NCBI GenBank assembly: GCA_004154925.1
Contig: QJNS01000074.1
Coordinates: 112,885 to 176,884, forward strand
Direction of reading: 5' to 3'
Length of the DNA stretch: 64,000 nucleotides
From: Monosporascus cannonballus
Lineage: Eukaryota > Ascomycota > Sordariomycetes > Xylariales
Shown: piece by piece, positions 13,211 through 24,449 of the stretch
How positions within the stretch are numbered: position 1 is the first letter of the stretch
How the letters are laid out: every line of letters starts with the position of its first letter
The notes under the pieces: generated by a model
What the model saw: the letters and a program-made list of their open reading frames with translations, nothing else
What the model was told of the DNA's origin: nothing
Database searches by the model: none
Program-made: the position numbers and the translations under genes

Positions 13211-13563
13211 CCTAGGGTTTGCACTACCCACCCACCCACGCTAAATTTTCTATCCACCCATGCCGAGAAAATGCTACCCACGAATGGGTTGTCTTAGGTA
13301 ATCCATAAGTAATACTTATTAACTAATATTTATTTTTACTTATTAAACTTATTTAATGTTTTTATACGGTCGCGTAAAATTATAATTAAATATTATAATA
13401 TCTAGATTTTATATTTATAGTAAATATAAATTATAAAGTTATTCGCCAATTAGTACGTTAATTAATACGTTATCGAGAATTAATTATTTGCATATATATA
13501 TATTAGTGGAAAAGTAATAAAAATACCCATGCTACCCATTGAGTATCCATTGCAAACCCTAGG
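13211..13563. mobile_element. MITE-like element with perfect 13-bp terminal inverted repeats
   Basis: CCTAGGGTTTGCA at 13211-13223 is mirrored exactly by TGCAAACCCTAGG at 13551-13563. The interior is about 330 bp, non-coding and strongly AT-rich (13290-13510). Just inside both ends there are several copies of a TACCCA/TATCCA-type motif: ACTACCCACCCACCC and GCTACCCACGAATGGG on the left, ATACCCATGCTACCCATTGA on the right. Such subterminal repeats are common in non-autonomous DNA transposons. The outer bases are themselves palindromic, so the duplication could be TA (Tc1/mariner type, with GGGTTTGCA ends) or CTAG. I cannot decide which. No transposase is present. Confidence 0.7.
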
Positions 13564-14162
13564 ATGACCACCGCGGCTTGCCCATATTTCTGCTGCAAGG
13601 TTTGGGCACTGTCACAGCTCCAAGTGGCACCTTGTAGGTATATAGGGCAGAACAAGGCGGTCAGGGCTCGACCTGACAACGTTCCACTTTTAAGTGGTGT
13701 AATGGCTAGACTCTTGTTCTTCTGTGCCGTAACAGGCACGGGCCGTGTCCTCGGTAACATACGTTTATTCTTGGCAAATCGGATACCGAACTCCACCGGG
13801 TAGGCCACCGCGCGATTCAAACCAATAGAGGCTTTCCGGCGGTGGGGTGACTCTTCGCGTTTTGATATCATGTCTTCCAAACTTATTCGACAGAATATAT
13901 GCTGGCAATGCGTAGTGAGAGGGTCGAAAAGGAGCTCGAAGCAAAGGGGGCATTCATCCTCCACTTCGATATAATCGTCCGCAGCGTGTTGAATGCTCAG
14001 ACGTTCTGGTGCAGAATGTGAGGAACCCCTGTTACTCTCACCATCCACAACCTCGCGAAAGTTACGAGGTTCTGATTGAGAACGCGAGGAGCCCCTGTTA
14101 TGCTCGTCTCCCGCAGCGTCGGAAAGGATTGGAGATGGTGATGGGGAACGCGAGGAGGCCAT
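13503..14162 (-). CDS. RING-like protein with an incomplete RING; 3' end inside the MITE
   Basis: The frame starts at the ATG at 14162 (MASSRSPSPSP) and gives 219 aa. The N-terminal 60 residues are Ser/Glu/Arg-rich with two similar repeats around NRGSSRS and NRGSSHS. Then comes the first half of a C3HC4 RING: CPLCFELLFDPLTTHCQHIF followed by C. This resembles the N-terminal RING of fungal LON-substrate-binding RING proteins. The next zinc ligand, normally Cys in CRRCLED-type text, is Ser (CRISLED), and no final CPxC pair follows. The rest is unrelated-looking. The last 20 codons and the stop (13503-13563) come from the MITE. This is probably a truncated or decaying gene copy. E3 ubiquitin ligase activity is doubtful. 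Confidence 0.5.
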   Translation of the reverse strand: MASSRSPSPSPILSDAAGDEHNRGSSRSQSEPRNFREVVDGESNRGSSHSAPERLSIQHAADDYIEVEDECPLCFELLFDPLTTHCQHIFCRISLEDMISKREESPHRRKASIGLNRAVAYPVEFGIRFAKNKRMLPRTRPVPVTAQKNKSLAITPLKSGTLSGRALTALFCPIYLQGATWSCDSAQTLQQKYGQAAVVILGFAMDTQWVAWVFLLLFH

Positions 14163-14584
14163 GTTTTTCTGATCAATCACTAAGTGTCTTCGATAGATGA
14201 GTTAAAGACATCGTTTAATCTATATCAATTCATATTTGATGAAAACGAGTGTTGGCACATGAGAAGTCTAGCAGACGAACCGGTCGGCACTTTGCCAAAA
14301 CAATGTGTCGATGTGTGCAATGGTCCTTTCCTTTAGAAGGATCAACTGGCCATGACGTTCCTGCTGCGAAACCGAAGAACGCACCTCCTTGTTTTATACG
14401 GATACGGAAACTCAGCAGACAATATAGAGGGTCCAGTGTCAAACGCAGTGTTCAGGCAGCCCACAGTCACAATAACGGGGGGAACTTTATAATTTGGAGG
14501 TGCATTACGATATGATCCCGCCTGGACTTAATGTAAGGCAACACCCCATCCCTCTAACGCGCCACCGTTTTCTCATACAAACTG
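14163..14584. other. Intergenic, no gene seen
   Basis: Upstream flank of the RING-like gene, of normal base composition up to the sharp drop in GC near 14585. The small frames at 14230-14515 have no recognisable content. Confidence 0.4.
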
Positions 14585-15303
14585 GCGAAAATCACTATAT
14601 TTTAAATAAAATTTTAAAAATCGAATAAAACTCTTAAAAATAAGAGGTTTTCAAGATTATTATTAAATTTAAGCCCTTTATGCAATAATAGTATCCGGAC
14701 AATTGTAAAGATGAGGTAATAAATTCTTCCATTTTTTTAAAGTTTAAAAATAGTTTTATTATACATTTTTGGCCGTAAAGAAAAAATTCGTAACTTTTTT
14801 AATAATGAACATATTAAAAAGAAATTTTATGTATTGTTATTTAAAGTTGCGAATAATATAGACGATGTAACCGTTTTGTAACATCTTTATTATATAAAAA
14901 GATATAATATAATAATGAAAAGTGGAGAAAAAGCTCAGAAGATTTATTATAGAGAAAACGATTCTAGCTTTTAAAATATAAATAACGTAACCAATATTAA
15001 AGTCATATAGCTAATACCTTTATAAAGCACAGAAGATTGATTAAATATATTTTTAGCATTTAATTAATATTTTTATCTAGTGTTTTTTCGTGGTTATTTA
15101 ACAGTAAAGCTAAAAGTTATATTTTAGCAATTTCTCATACAATTTGTATGGGATAATGTTAAGGTCAGATTTTTCGAATTTGAACTCTAATTTTTTTAAT
15201 AAAATCATTAATATTTTTAAATTATATTTTATATATGGCCTTAGAATAAGACCTTAATTATTTTTCTTTTGAGAAAGTTTTTATATATATTTTTGTTAAT
15301 TAA
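14585..15303. repeat. AT-rich relic flanking the LTR elements on the left
   Basis: Roughly 0.7 kb of very AT-rich, TA-rich sequence without open frames, ending at the ATTAA target site (15299-15303) of the outer retrotransposon. The 12-mer TTTCTCATACAA occurs at its left edge (about 14569) and again near 15131, and could mark a decayed element. No comparable AT-rich flank exists beyond the right LTR. The outer element therefore seems to have inserted at or near the right edge of an older mutated repeat. Confidence 0.5.
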
Positions 15304-15741
15304 TGTTATAGGAACAGGGGTTCCTGCCTTGAGGAGACCAACCTTTAAGGCCTAGTGCGGACCTGTCACGGCTAAATTCCGGATAAAAAAACTTGGTTCT
15401 TAAGGTGATTTAATTAATCTAGGTAATTTAAATAATCTGGACCAGATTACATAAATCATATAGATTACGTAGATCCACGACATACTTATTTTAGGAATTG
15501 AGATATATAATAAACCAATCTCTTATATAAATAGCACTTACTTAATTTCGCTTTTTAGTTATTAATTTAAGCTTTTAGTCCAAAGGTAATTATACTGTTT
15601 TTTATTAAGGGAAAAGTTTTTAAATTTTTTAACGAATAAAACCTTAATAAATTATTTCTCGTTTTATTATTATCTGCAAATTAAGACCCCATTTCGGATA
15701 TTATTTATATCTCCAGGTGGATATATAACAGGTTCGTTATA
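15304..15741 (+). repeat. 5' LTR of the outer element
   Basis: 438 bp beginning TGTTATAGG and ending GTTCGTTATA, paired with 29438-29876. It contains a TATA-like box (TATATAAATAG near 15530). Differences from the 3' copy are almost all C/T or G/A transitions. The last base pair is TA where the 3' copy keeps the canonical CA. Confidence 0.95.
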
Positions 15742-15856
15742 TTTTAATAACTCCTTAATTAATAGCCGACGAATAATTTACCGCCTAATTAAGGCATAAA
15801 CTTTTCTGAACTCAGTGCAAAAGATAATACAGAATAACGTTTAAAGGATAAACAGT

Positions 15857-16284
15857 TGTTACGTTCAGAAGGGACTCCATTAGGCCCAAAGGAGGCCCAG
15901 GAAGTTGGAAACGCTTGGGATCTCCACCTTCTATCGGATAAACCTCGGGTCTTTGTCAATTTCCAGAAATACCAGGAGATTCGTAAACGATAAATACCAT
16001 GGTTTTTCGAGATCTCCAGAAACCATGAAAAATATGAAAAATAAGAAAGATATATAAGGTTTGGATTTTTTATATAGATAATTATTTAGTTAATTTTTCG
16101 TTTTTTAGTTATTAATTTAAATTTTTAGCCAAAAGTAATTATATTATTCTTTAATTAAAAAAATACTTTAAAATTTCCTTAACAAATATATTAAATTATT
16201 TTTTGCCTTATTATTATTTACAAATTAAAACTTTTTTCGGATATTACTTATATTTTCAGGTAAATATATAATAAATTCGTTATA
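15857..16284 (+). repeat. 5' LTR of the inner element
   Basis: Begins TGTTACGTTCAG and ends TTCGTTATA. The first ~170 bp are less mutated than the same part of the 3' copy, whereas the rest is more mutated. Decay is therefore mosaic within a single LTR. Confidence 0.93.
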
Positions 16285-16559
16285 TTTTAATAATTTTTTG
16301 ATTAATAGCCGACGGATAATTTACCGCTTAATTAAGGCATAAGCTTTTTTGAATTTAATGCAAATAATAATATAGGATAACGTTTAAAAAATAAATAATA
16401 TATATAATTTCCGTTATTAGTTAAAAAATGTTATTAATAAAATTTAACGATTTACCTTTTATTAAAAATTTTTTTAATTAATTAATAATATGGTACCTTT
16501 TATTATTCGATTTTAAGAAGGCTTATTATTTTCGCAACCCAGATAATAACTTATCCCGG

Positions 16560-17720
16560 CCCCTAAGGATACCATTAAAATCTAAGGAGAGGAATCGGGA
16601 AAAAAAAACGGTTAAAAAAAAGTTAAAAAAAGTATGGGGCCGAAAGCCAGAAAAAAGAATTTATTGCAAAAAAGAATTAAGTGCCCTAATAGCAGAAATC
16701 CGAACTTTAAAAAAAAATATTCGGTTTATAAAAGGAAAAAAGCTAACTTTTTTTTAATTTGGCTCCCCCAAAGGGCGAAGCCAAAGGGCCGGCTACCGAC
16801 CCTTTTTGTTGGACCTAAGGCGAACGCAAAAAAAAGCCTTGACCCTGTTATTGTTCGGCGTAATTCGGATACGGGAAAAAATTATTTCACCCCTTAGTTA
16901 TTATAGAATGCTAAACGTTAAGGGCTATAAGCCAATTCCCCCTAAGCCTTATGACAGATTAAAAGACCTTAATAAATTTTTGGTTTAAATAAGGTTTTAC
17001 CTTAAATTTTATAAGAATTTTCTACCGGAAAAATATTAAAAAATAATAGCCATTTCCTAATTACTAATTGGATAAATTCGTTAATAATTCGAACTTATTT
17101 TAACGGATTACCTTAAGAAATACCTAAAAAAATTTTCGGATTTTATTAATTATATTTTTAGCAATTACGAAAATTTTGAAAAAAAAAATACGTATTTTAT
17201 TCGGTAATCCCGATAAAGAACAAAATATTATTAAGTAATTTTTTTTTATCAAACCAAGTTAATATTTAAATATACGATAAAATTTAATTACTTAGCCGTT
17301 ATTTCGAATTTACTAAAAAACGCGTTATTTTATTTTTATTATAATAACTTAAAACTTTAAGTTAAAAACGAACTATATATAGAACTTAAAATTAAATCCT
17401 TTGTAAAATATATAAATAAGGTTATTATCGCCGACCGACAAACTTTTAATCGGTATTTCGAAAAAAAAGAACCGACAAACGAAATAACGACAAAAGTTCT
17501 AACAGCCGAACCAAAAAGAATAAGTGCAAACCTTAAAAAAAAACAAATTCTGTTTCGAAAGAGCCTAAAAAAATAAATCCAAAATAAAGTATTTTAATTA
17601 TAGCAAAAAGGGGCATTTCAAAAACGAATATCGTTTTTCCGCTAAAAGGAACTCCAAAAAAAGGAATTCCTTAACCCCAAAAAAAAGCCAGAACGGTTAA
17701 ACAAAAAACTAACAATAAAG
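16560..17720 (+). pseudogene. gag relic of the inner element
   Basis: Plus-strand text homologous to the outer gag, broken by many stops. A lysine-rich start is followed by IPPKPYDRLKDLNKF near 16930-16980, which matches the capsid region of the outer copy (PPKPYNGFTDIKGF). The zinc knuckle at about 17590-17630 keeps GHF but its first cysteine codon now reads Tyr (TAT), a G-to-A change. Gag would form the virus-like particle. This copy cannot. Confidence 0.8.
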
Positions 17721-17749
17721 TAAAAAAAAAAGAAAAAAAATTAACTTAA

Positions 17750-20700
17750 TTTCCTTTTAGCCAGAATTTATTATTGCCATAATTACTCAGATCCAAAACG
17801 ACAACCCAAAGTACGAAAATTATTTTATTTACCAGGATTTTGAAATTAAAACCTATAAATATTATCTCGGATAAACGGTTTCCAAAATAACCATAAAGCT
17901 AAAATACCAATACCACTTTAATTCCTAAAAATATAAAATGCATATAAAAAACGGTTAATTTCGACCAAATATTAACAATTACGGATAATTATCCTTAAAG
18001 TTTTACAAATTCCCAAAATATACTATTTATAAAAAGATACTATCGGTAAACCTTTATAACTTATTACATTTTATTATTTATTACCAAAACGATTATTTTA
18101 TTTATCTTAAAACCAAAAAAAATAATAATTTTTGGCCCGGATAAAATAATAAGATTTTTACCGAACCAAACGATAAATATTAATATATTAAAATTTCCTG
18201 ATAACCAAAATACTCTAAGTTTTATTACTTATACCCCAAATTAAAACGGAATTAAAAAGTTATATTGCAAAGATATTTATGTTATTTTCCGATATTTTGC
18301 ATTTAATATAGGCTCCTAAATATGGGAATATTTCCTTCGAAAATTTACTTTTTTAATCCCATAATTCGGAAAATACGAAACAAAAAGGTAAATTAGGAAA
18401 AGAATTAAATTTTAAAGCCTTAATGCAAATATGGCAAAAAAACATAATTCCGGTACAAAAACGATTAATGTATTAAATATGTTATTAAAAAAGTTCGCGA
18501 ATGAAAACTTACTTAAATTGGAAATTATCAAAAATTAAAAAATTACAAAGGCCTTTAAAAATAAGGTATCGAAAAGCCCTAATTAATAAAACCTTATGCA
18601 AAATAATGAAAAAAACGCGCAACCAGATTAAAATCCCTTTCCGATATAAAAACAAAATGCTTAAGGCCATAATTAATTCCGGAACAAAAAATAATTTTAT
18701 TTTTTTTATAATAACGGAAAAATATTAAATTTCTTAAAAATATAAATTAAAGTCCTACAAATTGCGTACGGTGGACAACAGCTTATTTACCTATAAAAAC
18801 AGACAAGTTTTTCGAAAAACGGAAAAATTCCTAATATAAATTTAAAGATACCAAAAACGCATTTTACTAGATATTACTAATATTTCCGGATATAACATTA
18901 TCTTAAAAATATTTTGGCTTTATTTTAGCAACTTACGGATTAATTAAAAAAAACAAATATTTTCTTAAAATAAAATACCAAATAAAAATAATCGAAAAAT
19001 TTGCTATATTATTAAGGAAGTATAGGTTCTTAATTAGATTTTTACGGTACCTCCGGAGTATTAAGGGTTTAAAAAACTATTTAAAAATAAAAAAGATTAC
19101 GAATTACCGTTATACGGTTAATAGGATTACCGGATATTTATCAAAAAAAACATTATCTTAAATTTTATAAAATTTATTATATAAATCCAAAAAAATTAAA
19201 AATTTTATGGAAAAATATATAATTAAATTTAAAAAAAAATATATTTAATTTTTTAATTCCTTTATTGGATATCTAATCTTTATAATATTAAAAACTAAGG
19301 ATAACAAATAAAAGATTAATAAAAACGGAAATCTTATTTACCAAAAAATAATCGATTATAAATAATTAAATAATATTACAATTAAAAACGGATATTTTTT
19401 AATTTTTATGAATACTTTAAAAAAATTCTAATAAAATTAAATAATTTACGGCGTTTGATTTTCATAATAATTATTACCGTATCAAAATAACCAAAAAAAA
19501 ATAAAAAACGGTATTTAAAATAATATATGGATTTTACGAATATAAAATAATACCTATAGGACTTATTAACGTTTCCGCCAATTTCTAAAATTTAATAATA
19601 ATTACTTTTTAATAATGTTTGGATAAATTCGTATTTGTTTATTTCGACAATATTTTTATTTATTCCGAAACCCTAAAAAAACATAAAAAATATATCGCTT
19701 AAGTATTTAAAACTTTGGACGAAATTAATATTCGAATTAATTTTACCAAGAATATATGGCATATTTAGAAATTAAATTTTTTAAGATTTATTTTTATATT
19801 AAGATAAATTTAAATTTAACGCTTTAAATTAAAAACAATTGAAGATTAGCTTATCCTTAATAAAGCGACCGTTATAAATATTTAATAAATCTTAGGATTT
19901 ATAGATTACGTACGCGGCCTAATTAAGGGATATGAAAATATAATTAAGCTTTTAACGAAATTTACTACTAAGGAATACGTTGGGAAAAAATTCGAATTTT
20001 TAAAGGAAATAAAAAAAACGTTCCGGGAATTAAAAAAAAGCAATTACTAGCGGATTTATCGTAAAAATGCCAAATTTAAACAAAACGAAACGAGTAAAGA
20101 TAAATATTTCAGAATATACCTTAGGCGTAATTTTGGAATAATAAAAAAATAACGGCAAATAATATTTAATAATATATTACTTTAAAACATTTTAAAATAT
20201 AAAACTTAAATATCAGATTTATAACAAAAAGTTATTAATAATTATTAATATTTTCAAAAAATAAAAACTTTTTTTTAGCAAAACAAAAAAACTTTTCGAT
20301 ATTTATTTTAATTACAAAAATTTTACGTAATTTATAAAAGCCCAAAAATTAAATAAACGATATGAAAAATAGTAAATGTTTTTATCCAGATTTAATTTTA
20401 AAATATATCATAATAAAAAAAAGAAAATATTTAAACGGATATTTTTAATCGTAAAGGAAATTATAATTCCAAAATTCCCAAAAAAATATATAAATATTAT
20501 AATATAATAAAAATAAAATTATATATTTATATAAAATAATAAAAAAACTAATTACCGAATTCTTAATACGGTTCCGGAATTTTTACGATACAAAAAAACA
20601 AAAGAAAATCCAGTAACTAAAAGGATAACCTAAAAATTAATTATTATATTATAACAAAATTTATATTCCTAAGGATTAACAAAAATAATTCGTAAAGGAA

Positions 20701-21830
20701 TTTTATAAAAACTTATTATATAGATATTAAAAAATCTTTAAGATTATCCGACGGCTATAAAAAAAATACGATTTCTTTAAGCTACGCCGTATAGTCAAAA
20801 TAATTATCAAAAATTATAATATTTATAATAAAATTAAAGTAATATAATATAAGCCTTACGGGTTATTATAACTTATTAATATTCTTAATAGAATATAAAA
20901 TATTATAATTTAAAACTTTATTATTAATTTATTTTTATGTAAAAACCTAATTATTAAAATCAAATACGACGGAATATAAATAATTATTAATAAATTTATT
21001 AAATATAAGTACTTTTTATTTTTTTAAAAAAATATAATAGCAAAATAATTGGCTTACGTTTTTATTAAATAATACCTTAATAAATATAGGATATTTGAAA
21101 AAATCGTTTTAAACCGAAATACGTTATTTATTTTAAAATTCGGTATTAGTTTTTTTAAACAAATTGGTATTAAATTTAAATTCTTAATAATATATTATCC
21201 CTAAATAAATAGCTAAACCGAAAAATTAAACTAAACCTTAAAATAATATTTACGAAATTACGTTAATTATTAATAAAATAATTAAGTAAAATTTTTATTA
21301 TTAATATAAAATACTTATAATATATTAATTAATAAAAATATAGGCGTATCTCCTTATATAATTATATACGGACATAATATAAAAACAAAATAACCTAAAT
21401 AACCGCTTAATAAAATATTAAAAATTATTACGATTACCCCAAAAGCAAAAATATTAACCATAAAGATTAAAACGATCCAGACCCGTTTTCAAAATAAATT
21501 ACGATTCTTTTAACGACGGATAACCCAGTATTATAATAAGAAAAAAATTGAAAAATTAATTTTAACGAAAAAAAACAAGGTTTACCTATTACGCCAAAAA
21601 TAAAACGCAATTTTAAATATTTTACAAATTAAAACAAAAAACCTTAGCGATAAATTTAAATTCAAAAAGCTTAAACCGTTCAAAATTAACGAAATTATTT
21701 CCAAAATTAATTATAAATTGTTATTACCCAAAAACATAAAGATATACCTTATTTTCCACATTTCTTTACTTAAATTAACGCCCAAAAACGCCCCGTTAAA
21801 AATAAACTTAAAACTTAAAAAAGATTTTAA
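17750..21830 (+). pseudogene. pol relic of the inner element (PR, RT, RNase H, IN)
   Basis: Fragments in the order of Ty3/gypsy pol. The protease active-site region is near 18660-18690 (AIINSGT, where the catalytic Asp of D-S/T-G has become Asn). The reverse transcriptase catalytic box is at about 19634-19670, reading FVYFDNIFIYS, with the second Asp of YxDD changed to Asn. RNase H-like text lies near 20100-20420 and integrase text near 20690-21500. Dozens of stops are present. The changes at catalytic residues are all explained by G-to-A transitions. Confidence 0.85.
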
Positions 21831-21960
21831 TAAATATAAAATTAAACGAATATTAAATTTTAAAATAATTAAAAGTAAAATTTAATACCTGATTAAATAA
21901 GAAAAATATTTATATAAAAAATACGTAAAAATTATTTAACCATTTAACGAATATAATAAA
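21820..21960 (+). pseudogene. Chromodomain relic of the inner element
   Basis: At the end of pol the text YKIKRILNFKIIKSKI continues into YLIK and KYLYKK. This aligns with the chromodomain of the outer copy (YEIE..ILDFKIIKNKI..YLVK). A chromodomain directs integration to marked heterochromatin. Here it contains stops and is inactive. Confidence 0.7.
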
Positions 21961-22089
21961 CTTGGTTAAGACGTTCCACCGCCAAAATCCTGACCGACCG
22001 TTTCCAGTACGGCCAAGGTTGTAGGTGATAACGGTTCCCTACTTAAATTAACTTTTACGGCGTTTTAATCGAAAAAAATAAATACCTCC

Positions 22090-22540
22090 ATTAACGTATT
22101 TAGCTTTAAAGCAAGTTATATTTGCTCCTTTTTTTTTACGATTTTTTTCCGTATCTAATTTTTTTCGCTTTTTTAATTTATCCATATTTTTAAGCTTTTT
22201 TTAATAAACGATACCCTTTTGGAATATAATTATTTAAATTAACGATTTAACCGAATAATACGATTAAATAATTTTTAAAACTATTAAATAACCAGATGTT
22301 TTTTTCGGTTTATCCGGAGCTTTTCGGCCCGGATATTTTCAAGTAATAAGAACGAAATATAATTCCTATTACAGGATTAAATATTGGCCGCCAAATAATT
22401 TTAATAACTTTTTTAACCTTTTAATATTTTGCAAAAAAAAAATTTCTTAAAATAATACGTATACGGCATAATTTCGAAATCAAATTAAAAAATCGACTTA
22501 ATTAATTCGTAACGATTTTTAGTAAAAAATTTAATACGTT
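22090..22540 (-). pseudogene. Antisense Cys-rich/coiled-coil ORF relic, inner element
   Basis: Opposite in strand to gag-pol and placed between the chromodomain and the 3' LTR. The frame from about 22530 contains MPYTYYFKKFFFCKILKG (ATG at 22469), then a series of Tyr and Cys codons (TAT/TGT), then a charged, coiled-coil-like tail (ENIRAEKLRINRKKH). Several tyrosines sit where a zinc-binding cysteine cluster would be and are one G-to-A step from Cys. It matches the outer element's antisense relic in position and layout (cysteine cluster, then coiled coil), so I infer a conserved accessory gene now ruined by mutation. Function unknown. Confidence 0.55.
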
Positions 22541-22654
22541 TTCGAAATTTATCCGATATAATCAAATATAATATTATAACGCAAAAAAGAAAAAAAAATT
22601 AAGGACTTACTTTTTTTATTTTTGGGGACAAAAATCTTAGAAAGGAAGGAATAA

Positions 22655-23085
22655 TATTACGTTCAAAAAGGATTTCATTAGGCCCAAAGGAGGCCCAGGA
22701 AGTTGGAAACGTTTAGGATTTCCATTTTCTATCGGATAAACCTCGGGTTTTTATTAATCTCCAGAAATACTAGGAAATTCGTAAACGACAAATACCATAA
22801 TTTCTTAAGATCCCCAAAAACTATAAAAAATATAAAAGATAAAAAGGATATATAAGGTTTAGATCTTTTATATAAATAGCCACCTATTTAATTTTTCGTT
22901 CCTTAGCTATTAATCTAAGCTTTTAGCCAGAGGTAATTATACCGTTTTTTAATTAAAAGAGGAATACCTTAAAATCTTCTTAATAAACATATTAAATTAT
23001 TTTTCGCCTTATTATTACCTGCAAATCAAAACCCTTTTCGGATACTGCTCATACCTCCAGGTGGATGTATAACAGGTTCGTTATA
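22655..23085 (+). repeat. 3' LTR of the inner element
   Basis: 431 bp, starting TATTACG (TG-to-TA change at the terminus) and ending GTTCGTTATA, followed by the ACAGT duplication. From its TATA-like box (TATATAAATAG) onward it matches the LTR of the outer element. Upstream of that box it does not. Confidence 0.95.
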
Positions 23086-23289
23086 ACAGTATACCCGATC
23101 CCCGTTATTAGCCAGTAAAGAATCAGTAACTAAATTAAACGATTTACCCCTTATCGAAAAAGTTCTTTAATTAATTAATAATATAGCACCTTTTATTACT
23201 CGATCTTAAGGAGAACCATCTTCGCAGCCCAGATAACAGCTTACCCCGACCCCTAAAGATATTATCGAAGTCCAGGAAAAGGAGTCGAA

Positions 23290-24390
23290 AAAAAAAGGTG
23301 GCTGAGAAAAGGGCTAAGGAAAAGTATAGAGCCGAGGTCCTAAAGGGAAAAGAAAAAAAACTTATTACGGAAGAAAAATTGGATTTCTTGGCCCAGAAAG
23401 TTCAGAGCCTGGAACAAGAAAATATTCGATTCGCCCAAGGAAAAAAACCAACTTTTCCTTAGTTTGGTTTTGTCAAAGAACGAAATCAAGAAAGTGGTTT
23501 TCGACTATTTCCGTTTGGTACGGAACAAATACTAAAAGGAACCTCGACCCTGCCATTGTTTGGCGCGAATCAAATTCGAAAAAAAACCCATTCCGCCTTC
23601 TAGCTATTATGGAATACCAGACGTTAAGAGCTATAAATTAACTCCCCCTAAGCCCTATAATGGATTTACGGATATAAAAGGATTCCTGGTCCAGGCCCGG
23701 CTTTATTTCAAATTTTATAAAAGTTTTTTGACGAAAAATTATCAAAAGGTAATGGCCATTTTTTAGTTACTTACCGGGAAAGTTCTTTTGTGGTTCGAAC
23801 TTATTATAAGAGATTACTTGCAAAACTATCCCGACAAATTTTCGGATATAACCAATTACATTTTCAGTAAGTATAAATACTTCGAAGAAAAAATGCGAAC
23901 TTTATTTAAGGACCCAGACAAAAAATAATATGCAGTTAAGTAGCTTTATCTTTTTCGCCAAACCAAGTTAGCATTTAAATATACGACCGAATTTAACCGA
24001 TTGGCAGCCATTTTAAACCTGCCCGAAAATACGTTATTTTATTCTTATTATGATGGCCTAAAGCCTTAGGTTAAGGACAAAATATATATAGAACCCAAAA
24101 TGGGATCTTTTGCTAAATATACCGATAAAGTTATTATCGCGGATCGACAAACCTTTGATCGGTATCTTAAAAAAAAAGGAACCAGCAAACGAAATAACGA
24201 TAAAAGCTCCAGTAGCCGAAATAAGAAGGATAAAGGCAAACCTTAAAAGGAAGCGAATGCCGTTTCGAAGGAGCCTAAGAAAAACAAGTCCAATATAAAA
24301 TGTTTTAACTGTGGTAAAAAGGATATTTCAAGAGCGAATGCTGTTTTCCCGCCAAGAAGAACTCCAAGAAAGGAGGAATTCCTTAACCCT
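23290..24390 (+). pseudogene. gag relic of the outer element
   Basis: Much better preserved than the inner copy. A lysine/glutamate-rich N-terminal part reads LDFLAQKVQSLEQEN, followed by a capsid-like region (PPKPYNGFTDIKGFLVQARL near 23640-23700, then FNRLAAILNLPENTLFYSYY). A CCHC zinc knuckle (CFNCGKK at 24301) is broken by a short deletion after KK. Only a few stops interrupt it (for example after VMAIF, 23764-23766). This is the structural protein of the retrotransposon particle. Confidence 0.85.
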
Positions 24391-24449
24391 AGAAAAAAGT
24401 TAAAATAATTAAACAAAAAACGGATAGTAAGGCAGAAAAGGAGAAAAAG

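Larger units (their letters stand above)
15857..23085 (+). mobile_element. Inner Ty3/gypsy chromovirus nested in the outer element's leader
   Basis: 7229-bp LTR retrotransposon with LTRs at 15857-16284 and 22655-23085 and a perfect 5-bp target duplication ACAGT (15852-15856 and 23086-23090). It is inserted about 110 bp inside the outer element and in the same orientation. The + strand shows heavily mutated gag, protease, RT/RNase H, integrase and chromodomain. A purine-rich tract (AGAAAGGAAGGAATAA, ending at 22654) precedes the 3' LTR. Its internal sequence is homologous to the outer element, so the two are sister families. The mutation load is heavier than in the host element although insertion order makes it the younger one. 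Confidence 0.95.

Noticed and set aside
12964..13281. 105-codon minus-strand frame overlapping the small hypothetical gene
   Set aside because: It runs across the MITE terminal repeat and into its AT-rich interior, and reads as low-quality Gly/Ser text.
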